From Isoetes taiwanensis (taxonomy: Eukaryota > Streptophyta > Lycopodiopsida > Isoetales > Isoetaceae), in the NCBI GenBank assembly GCA_021234155.1, contig JAJEKV010000077.1, forward strand, positions 4,206,496-4,270,495: a stretch of DNA of 64,000 nt. The letters are read 5' to 3'. Below, one piece after another: positions 11,761-22,905 of this stretch; position 1 is the first letter of the stretch; each line of letters starts with the position of its first letter. Both the position numbers and the translations under genes were made by a program. The notes beneath the pieces were generated by a model. That model did no database searches, was not told the origin of the DNA, and saw only the letters and a list, made by a program, of their open reading frames with translations.

Positions 11761-13990
11761 TCAAGGCAACCACTCTATGTGAAAAAGAATCCAAGTAGGA
11801 AGTTCAAATAACAATCCTCAATCACTTTCCCAATAGAGAAAAAAGTCTGCCTTGCAAGAATAGATGCCAAATGCAAACAAACAAGGGTTTGCTTATAGTT
11901 TTTGGTGCCAAAGCTACTCAAGATCCTGAGGAATGTTGGAAAAAAGGTCAGGCGAATTTTGATCAGTGCAATTCACTCAAAAAAGTACTCCTGACCAGGT
12001 CAAATTTGGTCAATATCCCTGGCAGAGAGTGGATTTCTGTAACTCCCACAGGGTAGCACCTTTTTGAATTTAATATGTCTGCCAAGTCCTCTTTTTGCAA
12101 AGAAATATGCAAATTCTCCTGGAAATTTAAGTTTAGGTTTGACAGACTGTTACAGGCTATGAACAACAGGCAAAACTTGGACTAATTGATGCTTGAGAGT
12201 TCTTTTTTTTTTGTCTTTAGAGTAAATCCCAATGCTATCTATGCTTTTGCAGATGAGAGGAAGCAAGTTACTCTATGTAAATGCAAATAAGGACTAGTAT
12301 GAGCAGATTCTTGGCCTAGCTATGCAAGTAGAAATCTTTATCAGAGAAATATGTAGGCACTTTGATCATCATTCACCTATTTTGCATGTGCTTATATGCA
12401 ACTATTTTTTGCAATGTATCTCGTGCCTAAATGCAAAGGTCAACTGTCAGATTATTTTATGATGCAAAACACAATGTCAAAAGATATCATTCACAAAGAT
12501 CTTCTCAAGGATCGGATTTTCATTCACTTAAGAATCACATAGCAAACAAAGATAATCCCAAGCTCTATGCCTTGGGCAAAGGATCAATTCAAGTATTCAG
12601 TCAGGTAATTCACAGAAAATATGAGAAATTTGTGCATAATCTGGCGTGCATTCTTTGGGCAAATCTTTGACTTTTGTTGTTTCCCTTAGGAATTTTGCAC
12701 TTTCTCTCACTATTTTGACTCCTAGTGAGAGAATTTGACCTTAGACCATGGATGTGGCCAAATCAAGTGAATATTTTTGTTTTTACAAGATAGTGATGGT
12801 GTGGTGGGTGCATGAGGTATGAATGATATGTGAAAGAGAAGTTTTGACTAGAAAAAATCTCCTAAGCCAATTTGCTTTAGGAAATGAAAGCTAGGCATGG
12901 AATTTGGGGTCATATGTGTATGTTTTCAAGGAAAATGAGATGGGAGCATAGGAAATAGTTATGCCATGAACTGAATGGAAATATTCACATACCAAGAACA
13001 CTTCAAAGGGTCTTCCAATCTTCAAATTTGCCTTGCTTGAATCACCTTCCCTAGCATGCTTGTGTGATCTTTCATGAATGTCTTCACCTTCGTCTTCAAG
13101 TGTCCACTTCATAGTGTGCAAAGATGTATTCTGTTCAAATGAATTATGCTTGTGTATCTGTGCTCAAATCAATGTGTAAGCATGAGTAAATCACAATGTG
13201 TCTTGTTCTTCTATGCTGCCATAGCATGGCAGCATCATGCCAAACAAAAAGAACAGGCTGGTCCCCCAGCCTCTTGTTTTTTGCCAATGATCAATGTAGA
13301 ATTACAGCCAGCTGCCAATATGGAGGTGTGTTTGGCAGCTTAATGGACCTGCAATGGATTAAAAGAAGAGGGTGATGGCAAATGTTCAGGATGATATGAA
13401 TATGATTATGAATGTGAACTGCAAGTGAATCTGCATGACAAGTATGATCATTAATAAAGAAAATGAGCTGCTGGATGGAAATGTGACAGCAGCCTAGTGG
13501 ATTTAGTGGGAAGAAATAGTGGTCTGAAGTGTCTCATGTGAATCAAGGGCAACTCTTGTACAGATTACTGTGGAGTGAATGCCTTAGAGTGCACCTTCAT
13601 GTGACAATAGATTTATTAGCATAACGAGCTGCTGTTCTGTGAATATGAGATGTATGACTGCAAATTCAGATGCACCTGCATGGAATTCAGAACTTAAGCA
13701 AAAAGAATATTTGATTTGAACTTTGAATAAGTTGACACCTGCATAAATCTCACTGTTCTTGCATTAGTCTAAGTAGTGGAAACCTCGAATGTACGAGCTC
13801 TATCTAAATAACTACTTGAATTAGAGAACACACACTATTTACCAAATAGTTCTGCATTGTTTTTTGTCTTTTTCCTCTTTTTCTTTTTTAGTTTTTGCAA
13901 TCTCAGTCAATCCAAAAGCAAATTAAACTAACCTACCTACTAATTCTAAATGAACTTTTAACTAATCAAACTTAAGGCAACATATTGTTG
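11761..13990. other. Retroelement-like non-coding stretch
   Basis: No protein similarity recognised. A strong pyrimidine tract at about 13,859-13,891 (T-rich with C and few other bases) lies just downstream of the minus-strand integrase. It would read as a purine tract on the integrase strand, so it could be the polypurine tract before that element's 3' LTR. No LTR pair was found to prove it. Confidence 0.3.
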
Positions 13991-15130
13991 CTAGTACCTC
14001 TTCAAGTGTAGGATGTTGATAGGATTTAGCAATTCTCTGCCATCAAGTACATCTCTCAGCCAATAGGAATCTTTTCCTGCCTTACCAATTACTTCAAAAG
14101 GTCCTTCCCAAAGATTCAATGCTGCTATATCTTTGGCCTTTTTGATCATAACTGCATTTTCAGCTTCATATCTGTGTTCTTCCAACTGCATCAATCTTAC
14201 ACATCTTTCTTTTAGTGCATCATCTGTTTTGATGTGCCAATCTGAGTGATAGACGCTCAAGCTCAATTGACACCACAGATTCTATGCCATAAACTAGGCT
14301 GAAAGGTGTGTGTTTGGTAGAAGCTTTAATGGTGGTCCTATATGTCCATAATGCATCATGAATCTCCAAATGCCAATCTCTTTTGGAAATGCTGATGGTT
14401 TTCTTCCGAATTGACTTCAGAACCTTATTGGTTGACTCAGCTTGACCATTACCTTGAGGGTAGTATGCTGAGTTTTTGGTGTGTTTGACTTTTAGAGTGG
14501 CTAGCAACAAGGCAATGGTTTGGCTCATGAATTGACTTCCTCTATCAGAGATAATTCTAAAAGGGATTCCATCATGAAGAAATCTTGATGTGGTATAGGC
14601 ATTTGCTTCTCTAAGAGGAACTGCCTCAGCCCATTTGGTAAAATAATCTATAACCACAAGTATAAATTGGTGCTGAGCTGAGTAGGGGGGATCTATTGGA
14701 CCTATGAAATCAAGTCCCCATGTTTGAAATGGCCCTGGAGAAGTTATGGCAGTGAGAGGGGTTGGTTGCAATGTTCTCTTGCCAAAGATTTGGCATTTAT
14801 GACAACACTTTATAACATTATAGCAATCTTTAAAAAGGATGGGCCAAAAATATCCAGACCTTAAGATTTTCTTGGCAGTTGTATCAGCAGCAAAGTGTCC
14901 ACCACAAATGCCTTCATGACAAGTCTCAATGACCATTTTAGCTTCTTCAGGATCCACACATCTCAGCAACACTCCTTCCTTGTCAACTTTGCATAATACT
15001 TCTCCAATCAATCTGAATTTTTTGCACTTCTCTTTAAATCTTCTTTCCTGGCTGCTACTCAAGTCCGTTGGCAACTCATTGTTCTCCAAATAATTCCAGA
15101 TATCAAATTGCCAGTCCGCACTCTTAAGAA
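13991..15130 (-). pseudogene. Ty3/gypsy integrase, nearly intact but truncated
   Basis: One frame runs from about 15,130 down to 14,220 and a second overlapping frame continues to 13,991. The break between them is a single frameshift near 14,220-14,266. Visible in order: a zinc-binding HHCC head (CHEGICGGH, then CCHKC), the catalytic core with WGLDFIGPI (first Asp), IISDRGSQF (second Asp) and NGQAESTNK (Glu), and a C-terminal GPFEVIGKAG / NPINILHLKRY tail. The second Asp and the Glu are separated by exactly 35 residues, the D,D-35-E spacing. No chromodomain is seen after the tail, which points to a non-chromovirus lineage (Tat- or Athila-like). Upstream of about 15,130 the open frame continues into proline-coding G-rich DNA that is not retrotransposon sequence, so RT and RNase H are missing. 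The protein would join viral DNA ends to host DNA in an intact element. This copy is truncated and frameshifted. Confidence 0.85.
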
Positions 15131-15788
15131 ATCGACGTGCCATGCGCACGTGGGATTCGATCAGAATCCGCCCACACACGGGTGTGCCACGTGGTGGGGG
15201 TTGATTGGTTGGGGAGAATCTAGCCCGTGGGGGGGGAGGGGGAGGGGGTTGATAGGAAAATTTTTGCATAATGAGATCGGGCACTTCCCAAGAAACCCAA
15301 TATAAAGGTCTACATGAGCCCATTTTTAAAATTCTTATTTTTAAAAGAATCTTTTTTGGTGCTTTACACCGTGGTGGAATCTTTTTTGCAAAACTCGATT
15401 TTTGATTTTTGGCTCAAAAAAAGGTATGGAAATGGTGAGGTGGCAAGTGGGCAAGGTGAGTTGGCAAGATGATGCTGACACGGCAAAGAGGGATGATGAG
15501 TTGTCAAACAAGTTGGCAAGGTATATTTTTTCAAGTCAAAACATGTGATGAGGTGGAGGTGATGAAGGTGACACATGGGTGATGATGTGGAAGTATTGGA
15601 GATGATGTGGCAACAATGTCACTTTTATGATCTTAAACAACTTATTTTGAAGAATCTTGAAAAGAAAGGAATTTTCAATGGGGTGACATGTGTCTGAAGT
15701 GACATGGCCGGACTCTAGCTTGGACATGTATTATGATGTGACACGCATAAATCGAGAAATGGTCCAAATTTTTGTATTTTTTGTTTAT
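15131..15788. other. Low-complexity spacer
   Basis: Contains a G-rich run (about 15,218-15,250) and a purine-rich GATGATGTGG / GGTGGCAAG repetitive stretch at 15,425-15,620. No gene recognised. Confidence 0.4.
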
Positions 15789-16143
15789 ACTAGTCTTGTC
15801 ACTAGAATATCATCTTGTACACGACTAGCTAGAATATCCCACCACCGGTCAAGGGGCCAAAGTGGAGGACATGTATAGGCTTTTAAGTTCTACCACGTCG
15901 GGGATCATCGTCGTATAACCCCAGTAACCAACTCCCAAAGCTAAACATACATTGGCTAGGTTTGAACCCCTGACCAAATGCACATTTATTTTGGCATTAC
16001 TAGGTCTATACCAACTCACCACACATCCGTTGGGGCAAAACTTTGGCCATACATGCACACTTTGTAGGCGTGATACCTCCCTAGCCTTAGGATGTCACGT
16101 ATTTTTGTATTATTTTTGTATTTTTGTTTATGGTCCAAGCTAG
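15789..16143 (-). mobile_element. tRNA-derived SINE, tandem copy A (family 2)
   Basis: On the minus strand, an A-box-like TGGTGAGTTGGTATAG (complement of about 16,006-16,021) is followed about 40 bases later by a B box GGGGTTCAAACC (complement of about 15,958-15,970). The unit starts at ACTAGTCTTG and is followed directly by a second copy in the same orientation with a period of about 355 bp. The order and orientation of the boxes mark a tRNA-derived SINE transcribed from the minus strand. Confidence 0.6.
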
Positions 16144-16489
16144 ACTAGTCTTGCCACTAAATATCATCTTGTACAATTTACTAGCTAGAATATCCCACCA
16201 CCGTCGAGGGGCCAAGTGGAGGACATGTATAGGCTTTAAGTTCTACCACGCCGAGGATCATTCGTCATTATAACCCCAATAACCAACTCCCAAAGCTAAA
16301 CATACATTGGCCAGGTTTGAACCCCTGACCAAATGCACATTTATTTTGGCATTACTAAGTCTATACCAACTCACCACACATCCGTTGGGCAAAACTTTAG
16401 CCATACATGCACACTTTGTAGGCAGGATACCTCCTAGCCTTAGGATGTCACAGGTATTTTTGTATTTTTTGTTTACGGTCCAAGCTAGA
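16144..16489 (-). mobile_element. tRNA-derived SINE, tandem copy B (family 2)
   Basis: Near-identical to the preceding unit, with scattered substitutions and a few single-base indels. It has the same A box (complement of about 16,361-16,377) and B box (complement of about 16,313-16,325). Both copies end in the same TTTTTGTATTTTTTGTTTA and GGTCCAAGCTAGA sequence, so the flank was duplicated together with the SINE. Confidence 0.6.
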
Positions 16490-17344
16490 TATGACAGAAT
16501 GTTGATCAATTTGAACCTTTCAACTGACATACAAAAATTTTAATTGACGGAAGACCATTTTCCAATTATAAACTTTAAATAAAAAGGTAAGTTAATAGTA
16601 GTAACTATAATATAAACATACAGTTAAAAAGTTAAGAGTAGCATCAACTATTGGCTTTCGAAATCAATCTAACCGACTGATTGGAGTGCTCAAGAAACTG
16701 GGCAGAGTGCTCAAGAAACTGGTGGACTGGTGGGCAGTAAAATAATCAACCTAAATCTCATCGGGTAATCACTAATGCACTACTTAAAGAAGCAGTAGAC
16801 ATGAACAAGAATGGAATAGGAAGGAAATATTAATTTACCTGTTGCTGTAGTAGATGTGGGGCTCTGGTTAATGTCCATTGGCGAATCTCGATGACAAAGA
16901 CAATGACGGCCTCTCTGCTCGGCAGTGCTCGCTTTGACTGAAATGTGGTGAAAAAACCAAGCCACAGACTCCGTCCACAGACTCCACACAGACGTCATTT
17001 TGTGAAAAAGGGGGGAAAGAACAAAAAAAGCCCTGAGCATTACCGGCTTACTGCAAAGAGTCATGGCAGGCAGCTGGCAGAGCAGAAATGACTCGGATTT
17101 TTCAAATTGGTGGATTCGTTGGGAAATGGGAGAATGTAGGAGGAATCGGGAATGTAGAAGTTTAAAAAAAAAATTTAATATTACCTAATTCATTATTCTA
17201 TTAGAGGTAAGGTATATTAACTCGATATGTCTATAAAATAACCCTAGTACTTATACAAAAATGAAAGACAAATTTATATTTGCGACCTTTCAAATGACAT
17301 ACACATTTTTTTTTTGCCTTTCTATATGACAGGCAAATTGATAT
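16490..17344. other. AT-rich spacer
   Basis: No gene recognised. A 20-base direct repeat (AGTGCTCAAGAAACTGG, about 16,685-16,725) is the only local structure I noticed. Confidence 0.4.
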
Positions 17345-17789
17345 TTGTTACCCTTCATACGCAGGGCAAGTTTTTTTGCTGCCTGTTTTGACGGGCAAAA
17401 AGGCCAAAAAATAGGCATGAAAGCCGTCAAACTTGAACCCTGCATGGGAGGCGGCCAGACATCTTTTCTGGCCATGCCCCTCTATCCACACCCTATTGGA
17501 GACTCCATGGTGGTGGGCACCACTGCCCCCAGACCCCTCAGCACCTCCATTGGTAGCATCAGTTCATCCTCTTACACAGAGACGATGGGTTCTTGCAGGT
17601 GTTGTCTCTATTCAAGCATGGTATGAGGTGGGTCGCCTACTGTCTTGGCCTGAATTTCAGGCAAAATTCCTGCTCTCTCGTTGGAGTGTATATCTCTATG
17701 GAAGAAGGTTGCAGAAAATTTGCCTCTTATAGTGCAAGTTGGTGTTGCTGAAAGGGTGCCATGGGACTGTCATGAAAATATTCACAAAT
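17345..17789 (+). mobile_element. LINE, upstream half (interrupted by TIR transposon)
   Basis: Open frames in this segment give phrases typical of the region after the reverse transcriptase of plant L1-type LINEs, including WPEFQAKFLLS and, in another frame, LWKKVAENLPLIVQ. Coding continues logically at 21,657 with RQALCRSVYRLL and the zinc-binding end domain. Between the two lies a DNA transposon. At least two frameshifts are present, so the LINE was dead or has decayed. Confidence 0.55.
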
Positions 17790-17790
17790 A

Positions 17791-17850
17791 TTAGGGCGGA
17801 TTTGGGGTCTCAAAATGGCCTCCCTATCAGCCATTCCACGTCATATTTCC
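17791..17850 (+). repeat. Left terminal inverted repeat
   Basis: The first 30 bases match the right end with one mismatch (GGTCTC versus GGTCCC). Patchy similarity continues to about base 60. Confidence 0.7.
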
Positions 17851-19198
17851 GCTCCTTTTTCCCCATGCCACCTAGGATACCAAAAATCTCATCATTACAG
17901 ATTTACTTGGAATATTCTCCGAATAAGGGGATCGCGCATTCATGGCGCCATATGTATTTAATTACATTGGTTGTCGACGATGACCGATACAACACGTGTC
18001 TCTTGGTTTGTCGATATCATCAAGCGTCGCGGCCACCCGATTCTTCGGTACTATTTCATTTAGAGGCCATGGCCATACAAGCTTCCCGCCTTCCACATTT
18101 CAAAATTTGAATGTGTAGGTTGAAGCTTTGTATCGAACTTTCATTTTGAGTAGCGCCTGCGTATATGGGTGGTTCACATGGAGAAGTTTAGGCCTCCCGT
18201 GAGTTCTAGCTGGCCAGCACTGATTAAAAATTTCAGCCATTTGCATCAGCCTTACGCAGTTGGATCTTACGAGGGTCAAGCGTCCATGTGAACCCAAAGA
18301 TTAACCGGGGATCTTTAGTTCATCCCAATACAGGCTTCCCACCCCTACAATTCGAAATTTGAATTTGCTTAATGTATAAAAGCATGGATTGTAGGAGAAT
18401 GGACTTTTTGATTTCCATATGCGTATTGCAAATTTCAAAAAACGAGGTTAGTACGGACGTTCGGCTCACACGAAGCGAATTATGCTTTGGGGGCATACAA
18501 ATTGTACACCTTCATTTCGCCCGTCGATCCATGCGATATGGAAGCTCCAAATGATGTGTGGATAAGGATCCAACCGACTCCGCGAATATGCTCCAGTCTT
18601 CAATCGCAAAAAGGAGGTCTAAAAATAAGAACTTAGACCTCGGCGTGTTGCGTCTTGCGAGCTCAAAAGTGTCGACATTTGGGCGGATGGCGGTTATATC
18701 CATTGGATCCGTTGAGTGGCAAGAAACCGTCATTTCCGGACGTTTCAAGTTTAGTCCCGATTTTGTGGTGATTGTAACTCCGGCCTCCCCTATTGTGAGA
18801 GATTGAGAGGATAAAGGCATTGAATCGAATACGCCTTCCTTGAGATGAGCCGCCCGATAAGAGAAATGTCCGTGAAGATGCTAATAAATGACATTATACT
18901 TTGCAATGCGAAGGGTTTATATAATCCTTGAAGTACAAATGTTATGGTGTTTGTGTCTAGATACCTCTAATACAAGAAGTCTTTGACTACTTTTCACAAT
19001 GAATTCCTTTAAAAATCTATTGCTATTTAAATTATAGCAAAAATGAGTCTTGAAACTCTTTAAGTAATAGAAGAACTCTTTGACTAGTTATCCATTTGAT
19101 GACCATTTTTTAAGAAAATATGATATGTGACATTCTTATATGCAAACATTCATAAAATTTATGAACATTGAAGGTCAAAGCCATCCTTGTTTAAAGAG

Positions 19199-20085
19199 GA
19201 TCATATGATGCGAAATCTTCATGCGCAGAAGTAATTGCATATAAGAAATTCGCCTGGTGTGATCCTTGCGTAAAAAAGTAAATAGAAACACAAATATTGA
19301 ACTTACAACTTAGCGTAAACAAATAGTATTTTAATAAACCAACACTTTACATACTAACACTTTACACTTTAAATATGATATTTCTTTCTTTCCTTTTACT
19401 TGAAAGCTATTTTTTTTTTCAAGATGGATCACACCAAGCGAATAATACATATGCAAAAAAAAGGGACACACTAAATTCGCATGGTGTGATCCACTTTCTT
19501 ATTTGTTGTCAAATTAAAATTAAACACAAGTACTCATTCCTATTTGTATCTAAAATGCTTTACCACTCTTAAGTACATAAGTCATTATCCCTTTCAAAGA
19601 GCATATTATTTTTCAAGAAGGATCACACCAAGCGAATAGTACATATGCAACAAAATGGAACACACTAAATTCGCATCGTGTGATCCACTTTCTTATTTGT
19701 TGTCAAATTAAAATTAAACACAAGTACCCCTTCTCATTTAATGCTTTACCACCCTAAGTGCATAAAGTTATTAGTCCTTTTCAAAGAGCATATCTTTTTT
19801 TAAGAAGGATCACATCAAGCATCCTATTTGCATCTAAAATACTTTACCAACTCTAGTAGTACATAAACTTATTAGCCTTTTTCAAAAAGCAAACACTTTA
19901 TCAATAAATGAGCACGACACATATCCACACTTAACTTCAAATAAGACACACATATATTTCTTTTATTAAAAGATAATCAAAGTAATTTTACTATAGGAAG
20001 TCATCTTTTTCCAAAAAGATCACACCAAGCAAATTTTGTATAAGCTAAAAGGTTGGAATATACTAAATTAAGCATGGTGTGATCC
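19199..20085 (+). repeat. Array of ~200-bp repeats each carrying a ~67-bp palindrome
   Basis: Each unit carries GGATCACACCAAGCGAAT, about 30 spacer bases, then ATTCGCATGGTGTGATCC, which is the inverse complement of the first part with one or two mismatches. Units begin at 19,199, 19,426, 19,620, 19,807 (left arm only) and 20,017, a period of about 190-230 bp. A shared tail after most units (CACTTTCTTATTTGTTGTCA) and a shared TTTCAAAGAGCATAT lead-in show that the whole monomer was amplified, not just the palindrome. The array lies inside the TIR transposon. Such subterminal repeats in other transposons bind transposase. Here the role is unknown. Confidence 0.75.
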
Positions 20086-20783
20086 ACTTTCTTGTTTGTT
20101 GTCAATAGATAATAACACCAAGTCCCTCATCAATAGTCTCCCATTTGCATATAAAATATGTATCATTCCAAGTTATATTATGTTTTATGAACTAAACTTT
20201 TTCAAAAGAGGGTCCCAAAGCAAAATACAAACACTTAATCAATAAGCCAACACTTTACCAACAACCAAAGCTTTATTAAATAAGATTTTTATGTTATTTT
20301 ATCAAACCTAACAATGTTTCCATATGTGACACTTTGAGTTAACTGATCCAAAGGCTCATGAAAGCGACATTTTATACAATATATCTTTGGAGCTTTTGTG
20401 TCATGGCATTAGTAAACACCTCTAATGGAGCAAATTTTTTGTAACTCATTTTTTTCAACAACCCGGATGCATCGTCTTATTAAACATTTCTTCATTGCAA
20501 GGACACCATTCTCATAAGGCTTGCACAATTAAACTAAAAGAGGTCATGGGACGACTTTCAAGCTTCGGCTCCCACAACTTTACAACGTAAAACTAGATGC
20601 CCATTGCCCTGAATGTATATCTTGGAAAAGCATGTCTCTTATATCCATATGTTAGACAACAACGATGCTAGTAATGCTTTTCCCTAGTCTCAAATCCCCG
20701 ACATCTGATAAATATAGCCCAAAGAAAAAATATTTGATTCAAAGGAGTGAATATAAATCAAGAAGAGGGAAGAAAAAAAGCAA

Positions 20784-20851
20784 GGATCACATGACGCGAA
20801 ATCTCACTACACATTTACAAAGTGCATATGCATTTTAGCATGGTGTGATCC
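20784..20851 (+). repeat. Outlying copy of the palindrome
   Basis: GGATCACATGACGCGAAAT is followed by TTTTAGCATGGTGTGATCC after about 30 bases. It is a diverged copy of the array palindrome, about 770 bp downstream of the last clustered unit and about 800 bp from the right end of the transposon. Confidence 0.65.
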
Positions 20852-21596
20852 ATGTATTATTGAGGGTGCAAATTTGCAAATATCCTCCTCTTCAAATCCC
20901 TTCCCCCCCCCTTCCCTTTTTTTTTTGCAATATACTATCCATAGCATTTATTTTGAACCCTATAGTTCTACCTATTCATTGCGTATGAATGTCGCCCCGT
21001 GATGTAACTCCATAGTCGACCGTTAAGGATAGCATTCTCACCCACGAGCCTATGGATAGATATCCTTCCACCGTTAGATCGATCGGTCGTTGAATTGTAA
21101 GAATGAATGGCGGTGGAGCAATACGATGAATGGGAAGAGCTGGAAAGTAGGAAAACTTCGAATGAAAATTTGGGTAGTAAAAACATGGCATGTAACGTCG
21201 CTTGCTTGTCCGCACATCGCCTAGCCGTTGTTGCTTAACTCTATGCTCGCCCATAAAAAACGTACACTATTGGAGACTTGGATTCCAAATGAAGAGCGAT
21301 ATGAGAGAGGATGCACGAGCGGCGCTTAATGTGAACAATGGAAATCTTGGTGCCAAAATTTGATAAGGTGGTTGGTGCATGTGGGCATGTGCACGAGGGC
21401 GGAAAAAGTAGCCATTATTTTGGTCCGCGATACGATTTTCTCGAAAAATGCGGGCCATTAATGTGGTTGCAATGAATGCACAAACATGTCCTATGAAATT
21501 TCGCCATGTGGATGCCAAGTAAGCCCTCCTCTTTCTACTTGCCAACTAATAATCTTTTGGAAAAAAAAAATGCTAAACATCATTGGTCGCGAGAAA

Positions 21597-21656
21597 CATG
21601 ACGTGGAATTCGGTATCCACGATATGGGCCATTTTGGGACCCCAAATCCGCCCTAA
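21597..21656 (-). repeat. Right terminal inverted repeat
   Basis: Inverted partner of the left end. The outer base T at 21,657 also pairs with A at 17,790, so the true end could lie one base further out on each side. Confidence 0.7.
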
Positions 21657-22411
21657 TGAGGCAAGCACTTTGTCGATCGGTATATCGCCTTCTTTTTAGC
21701 ACCATAGCCCCTCCAGTTGCCAGTTGGGTGGCACCTACAGTTCCACAACCCACTTTGTGTCATATATGGCGATGGCTTTGGGATAGGTTGCTCCACCCTA
21801 AAGTCTCTGTACTATGGTGGCAGGTTATCCATAGGTGCCTGCGAGTTAATGCCTTTCGACATCGCTATGATCCTCGCATATCTGCAATATGCCTGCTCTC
21901 GCCTTTCGGGGCAACAGACTCCCCGAGCATTGTCTCTTTGATTGTCCCGAGGTTCAACCAGCGTGGTCCCGCCTACAAGGTTTGTTTAACAAAGACATTG
22001 ACCGTCGATGCATCCTCTTGGCGTTCTATCCCAACGCATGGCCTCCAGCTAAACAAAGGGCATTCCATCTTGGTTCCGATTGGCTCTTATGGTCGATATG
22101 GAAGCGTCGCAGACACCATATCTTTCAAGGGATTAATTCATCTGCACACGGTGTTATTACGGTGGTCCAGAAAAAGATAGTGATAGCCTACGAGTGTTCC
22201 TCCCTTGAATCAGAAATGATGGAACGCATCTGGATTCAATATCTTCGAATTGATTCTTATCGCTTGTCTCCTATTCGAGAGTAAGTACATTGTGCTCCGT
22301 GCTCGCCTTCAAGGCATCTTTTTTGTGCTTACACAGTTAGATGAGACATGTAAATTTTGTACTTTTTATCTGATTAATAAACTTTTTGGCTTTCGTCCTT
22401 CAAAAAAAAAA
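21657..22411 (+). mobile_element. LINE, downstream half with zf-RVT domain and A-tail
   Basis: Coding reads VYRLLFSTIAPP, then HIWRWLWDRLLHPKVSVLWW, then (after a frameshift near 21,885) a zinc-binding C-x-x-C with LPEHCLFDCPEVQPAW, then WLLWSIWKRRRHHIFQGI. This is the reverse-transcriptase zinc-binding end domain (zf-RVT) of plant LINEs, with its W-iWk-R-n-vF ending. The 3' untranslated part finishes with AATAAACTTTTTGGC, TTTCGTCCTTC and an A run at 22,402-22,411, a typical plant LINE tail. It is the continuation of the LINE segment at 17.3-17.8 kb. Confidence 0.8.
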
Positions 22412-22419
22412 GGGGGCAA

Positions 22420-22905
22420 AGAATGCATTTTTTCTCTTTTGCCATACTGAATCATAAAAACCTTTTAAAAAACGTACGGATTCGTATAAAGGTGTGTTAA
22501 AAATAAAAGATGCATTTTTAACAACATTGTCGATATTCATAGGCTCTGTACACTTCTGCCACCCCACAAGCATACTAGAAGCTAGTGACAATGTATCTAA
22601 GTGCAGTCTTGTAGTTTCCAGGTTCTCAGCATTAGCGACCAAAAAGAGCGTCCATCCTCCATAGTGAGATCCTAGAGGAGAACCTCTGTTGTTGCAATAA
22701 CAATAACTATAGCAAAAGCTTTTGCAACTATTGTGGAAAGGAGTGGTGTTAAAAGACATCTCTGCCGAATACCGTGACCAAGTGGAAATACTACTGATGT
22801 CTCACCATGAACATAACAGTAGCCCCACTGTACACGAATTCCCAACTAACACTATCATAAGCCTTCGCTAAATCAAGCTTAATAATCAAGCTCAAGCTTA
22901 AGCTG
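22420..22905 (-). pseudogene. LINE reverse transcriptase fragment
   Basis: Read on the minus strand from 22,905: KLDLAKAYDSVSWEFV, then SVVFPLGHGIRQRCLLTPLL (with frameshifts), then AENLETTRLHLDTLSLASSM. These match the consecutive reverse-transcriptase blocks of plant LINEs (K-D-KAYD-V-W, G-RQG-PL-P-L, and the helix before SGL-N-K-S). The usual GIRQGCPLSP is altered to GIRQRCLLTP, and there are stops. This copy lies tail-to-tail with the plus-strand LINE that ends at 22,411. Confidence 0.65.

Larger units (their letters stand above)
17791..21656. mobile_element. TIR DNA transposon, ~3.87 kb, apparently non-autonomous
   Basis: The ends are inverted repeats. TTAGGGCGGATTTGGGG at 17,791 matches the complement of CCCCAAATCCGCCCTAA ending at 21,656. 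The next bases keep matching (CAAAATGGCC), with one mismatch over the first 30, and weaker matching continues for about 60 bp through ATTCCACGTCAT. The two flanks are halves of one LINE. No transposase motif was found in any frame. The longest open frames (around 18,512-18,820) are unrecognised. A TIR starting TTAGGG or TAGGG would suit an hAT- or Mutator-like element. I could not find a convincing target-site duplication on the two sides, so the superfamily is open. The interior holds an array of palindromic repeats, listed separately. Confidence 0.65.

Noticed and set aside
15108-15323. Proline-rich N-terminus of a 367-codon integrase protein
   Set aside because: The run of prolines comes from the complement of a G-rich tract. 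Integrase similarity starts only at about 15,130, so the N-terminal part is non-coding DNA fused in frame by chance.
19199-20085. A CRISPR-like array because of the regularly spaced repeats
   Set aside because: The spacers are homologous to each other, the repeats are long imperfect palindromes, and the context is a plant transposon.
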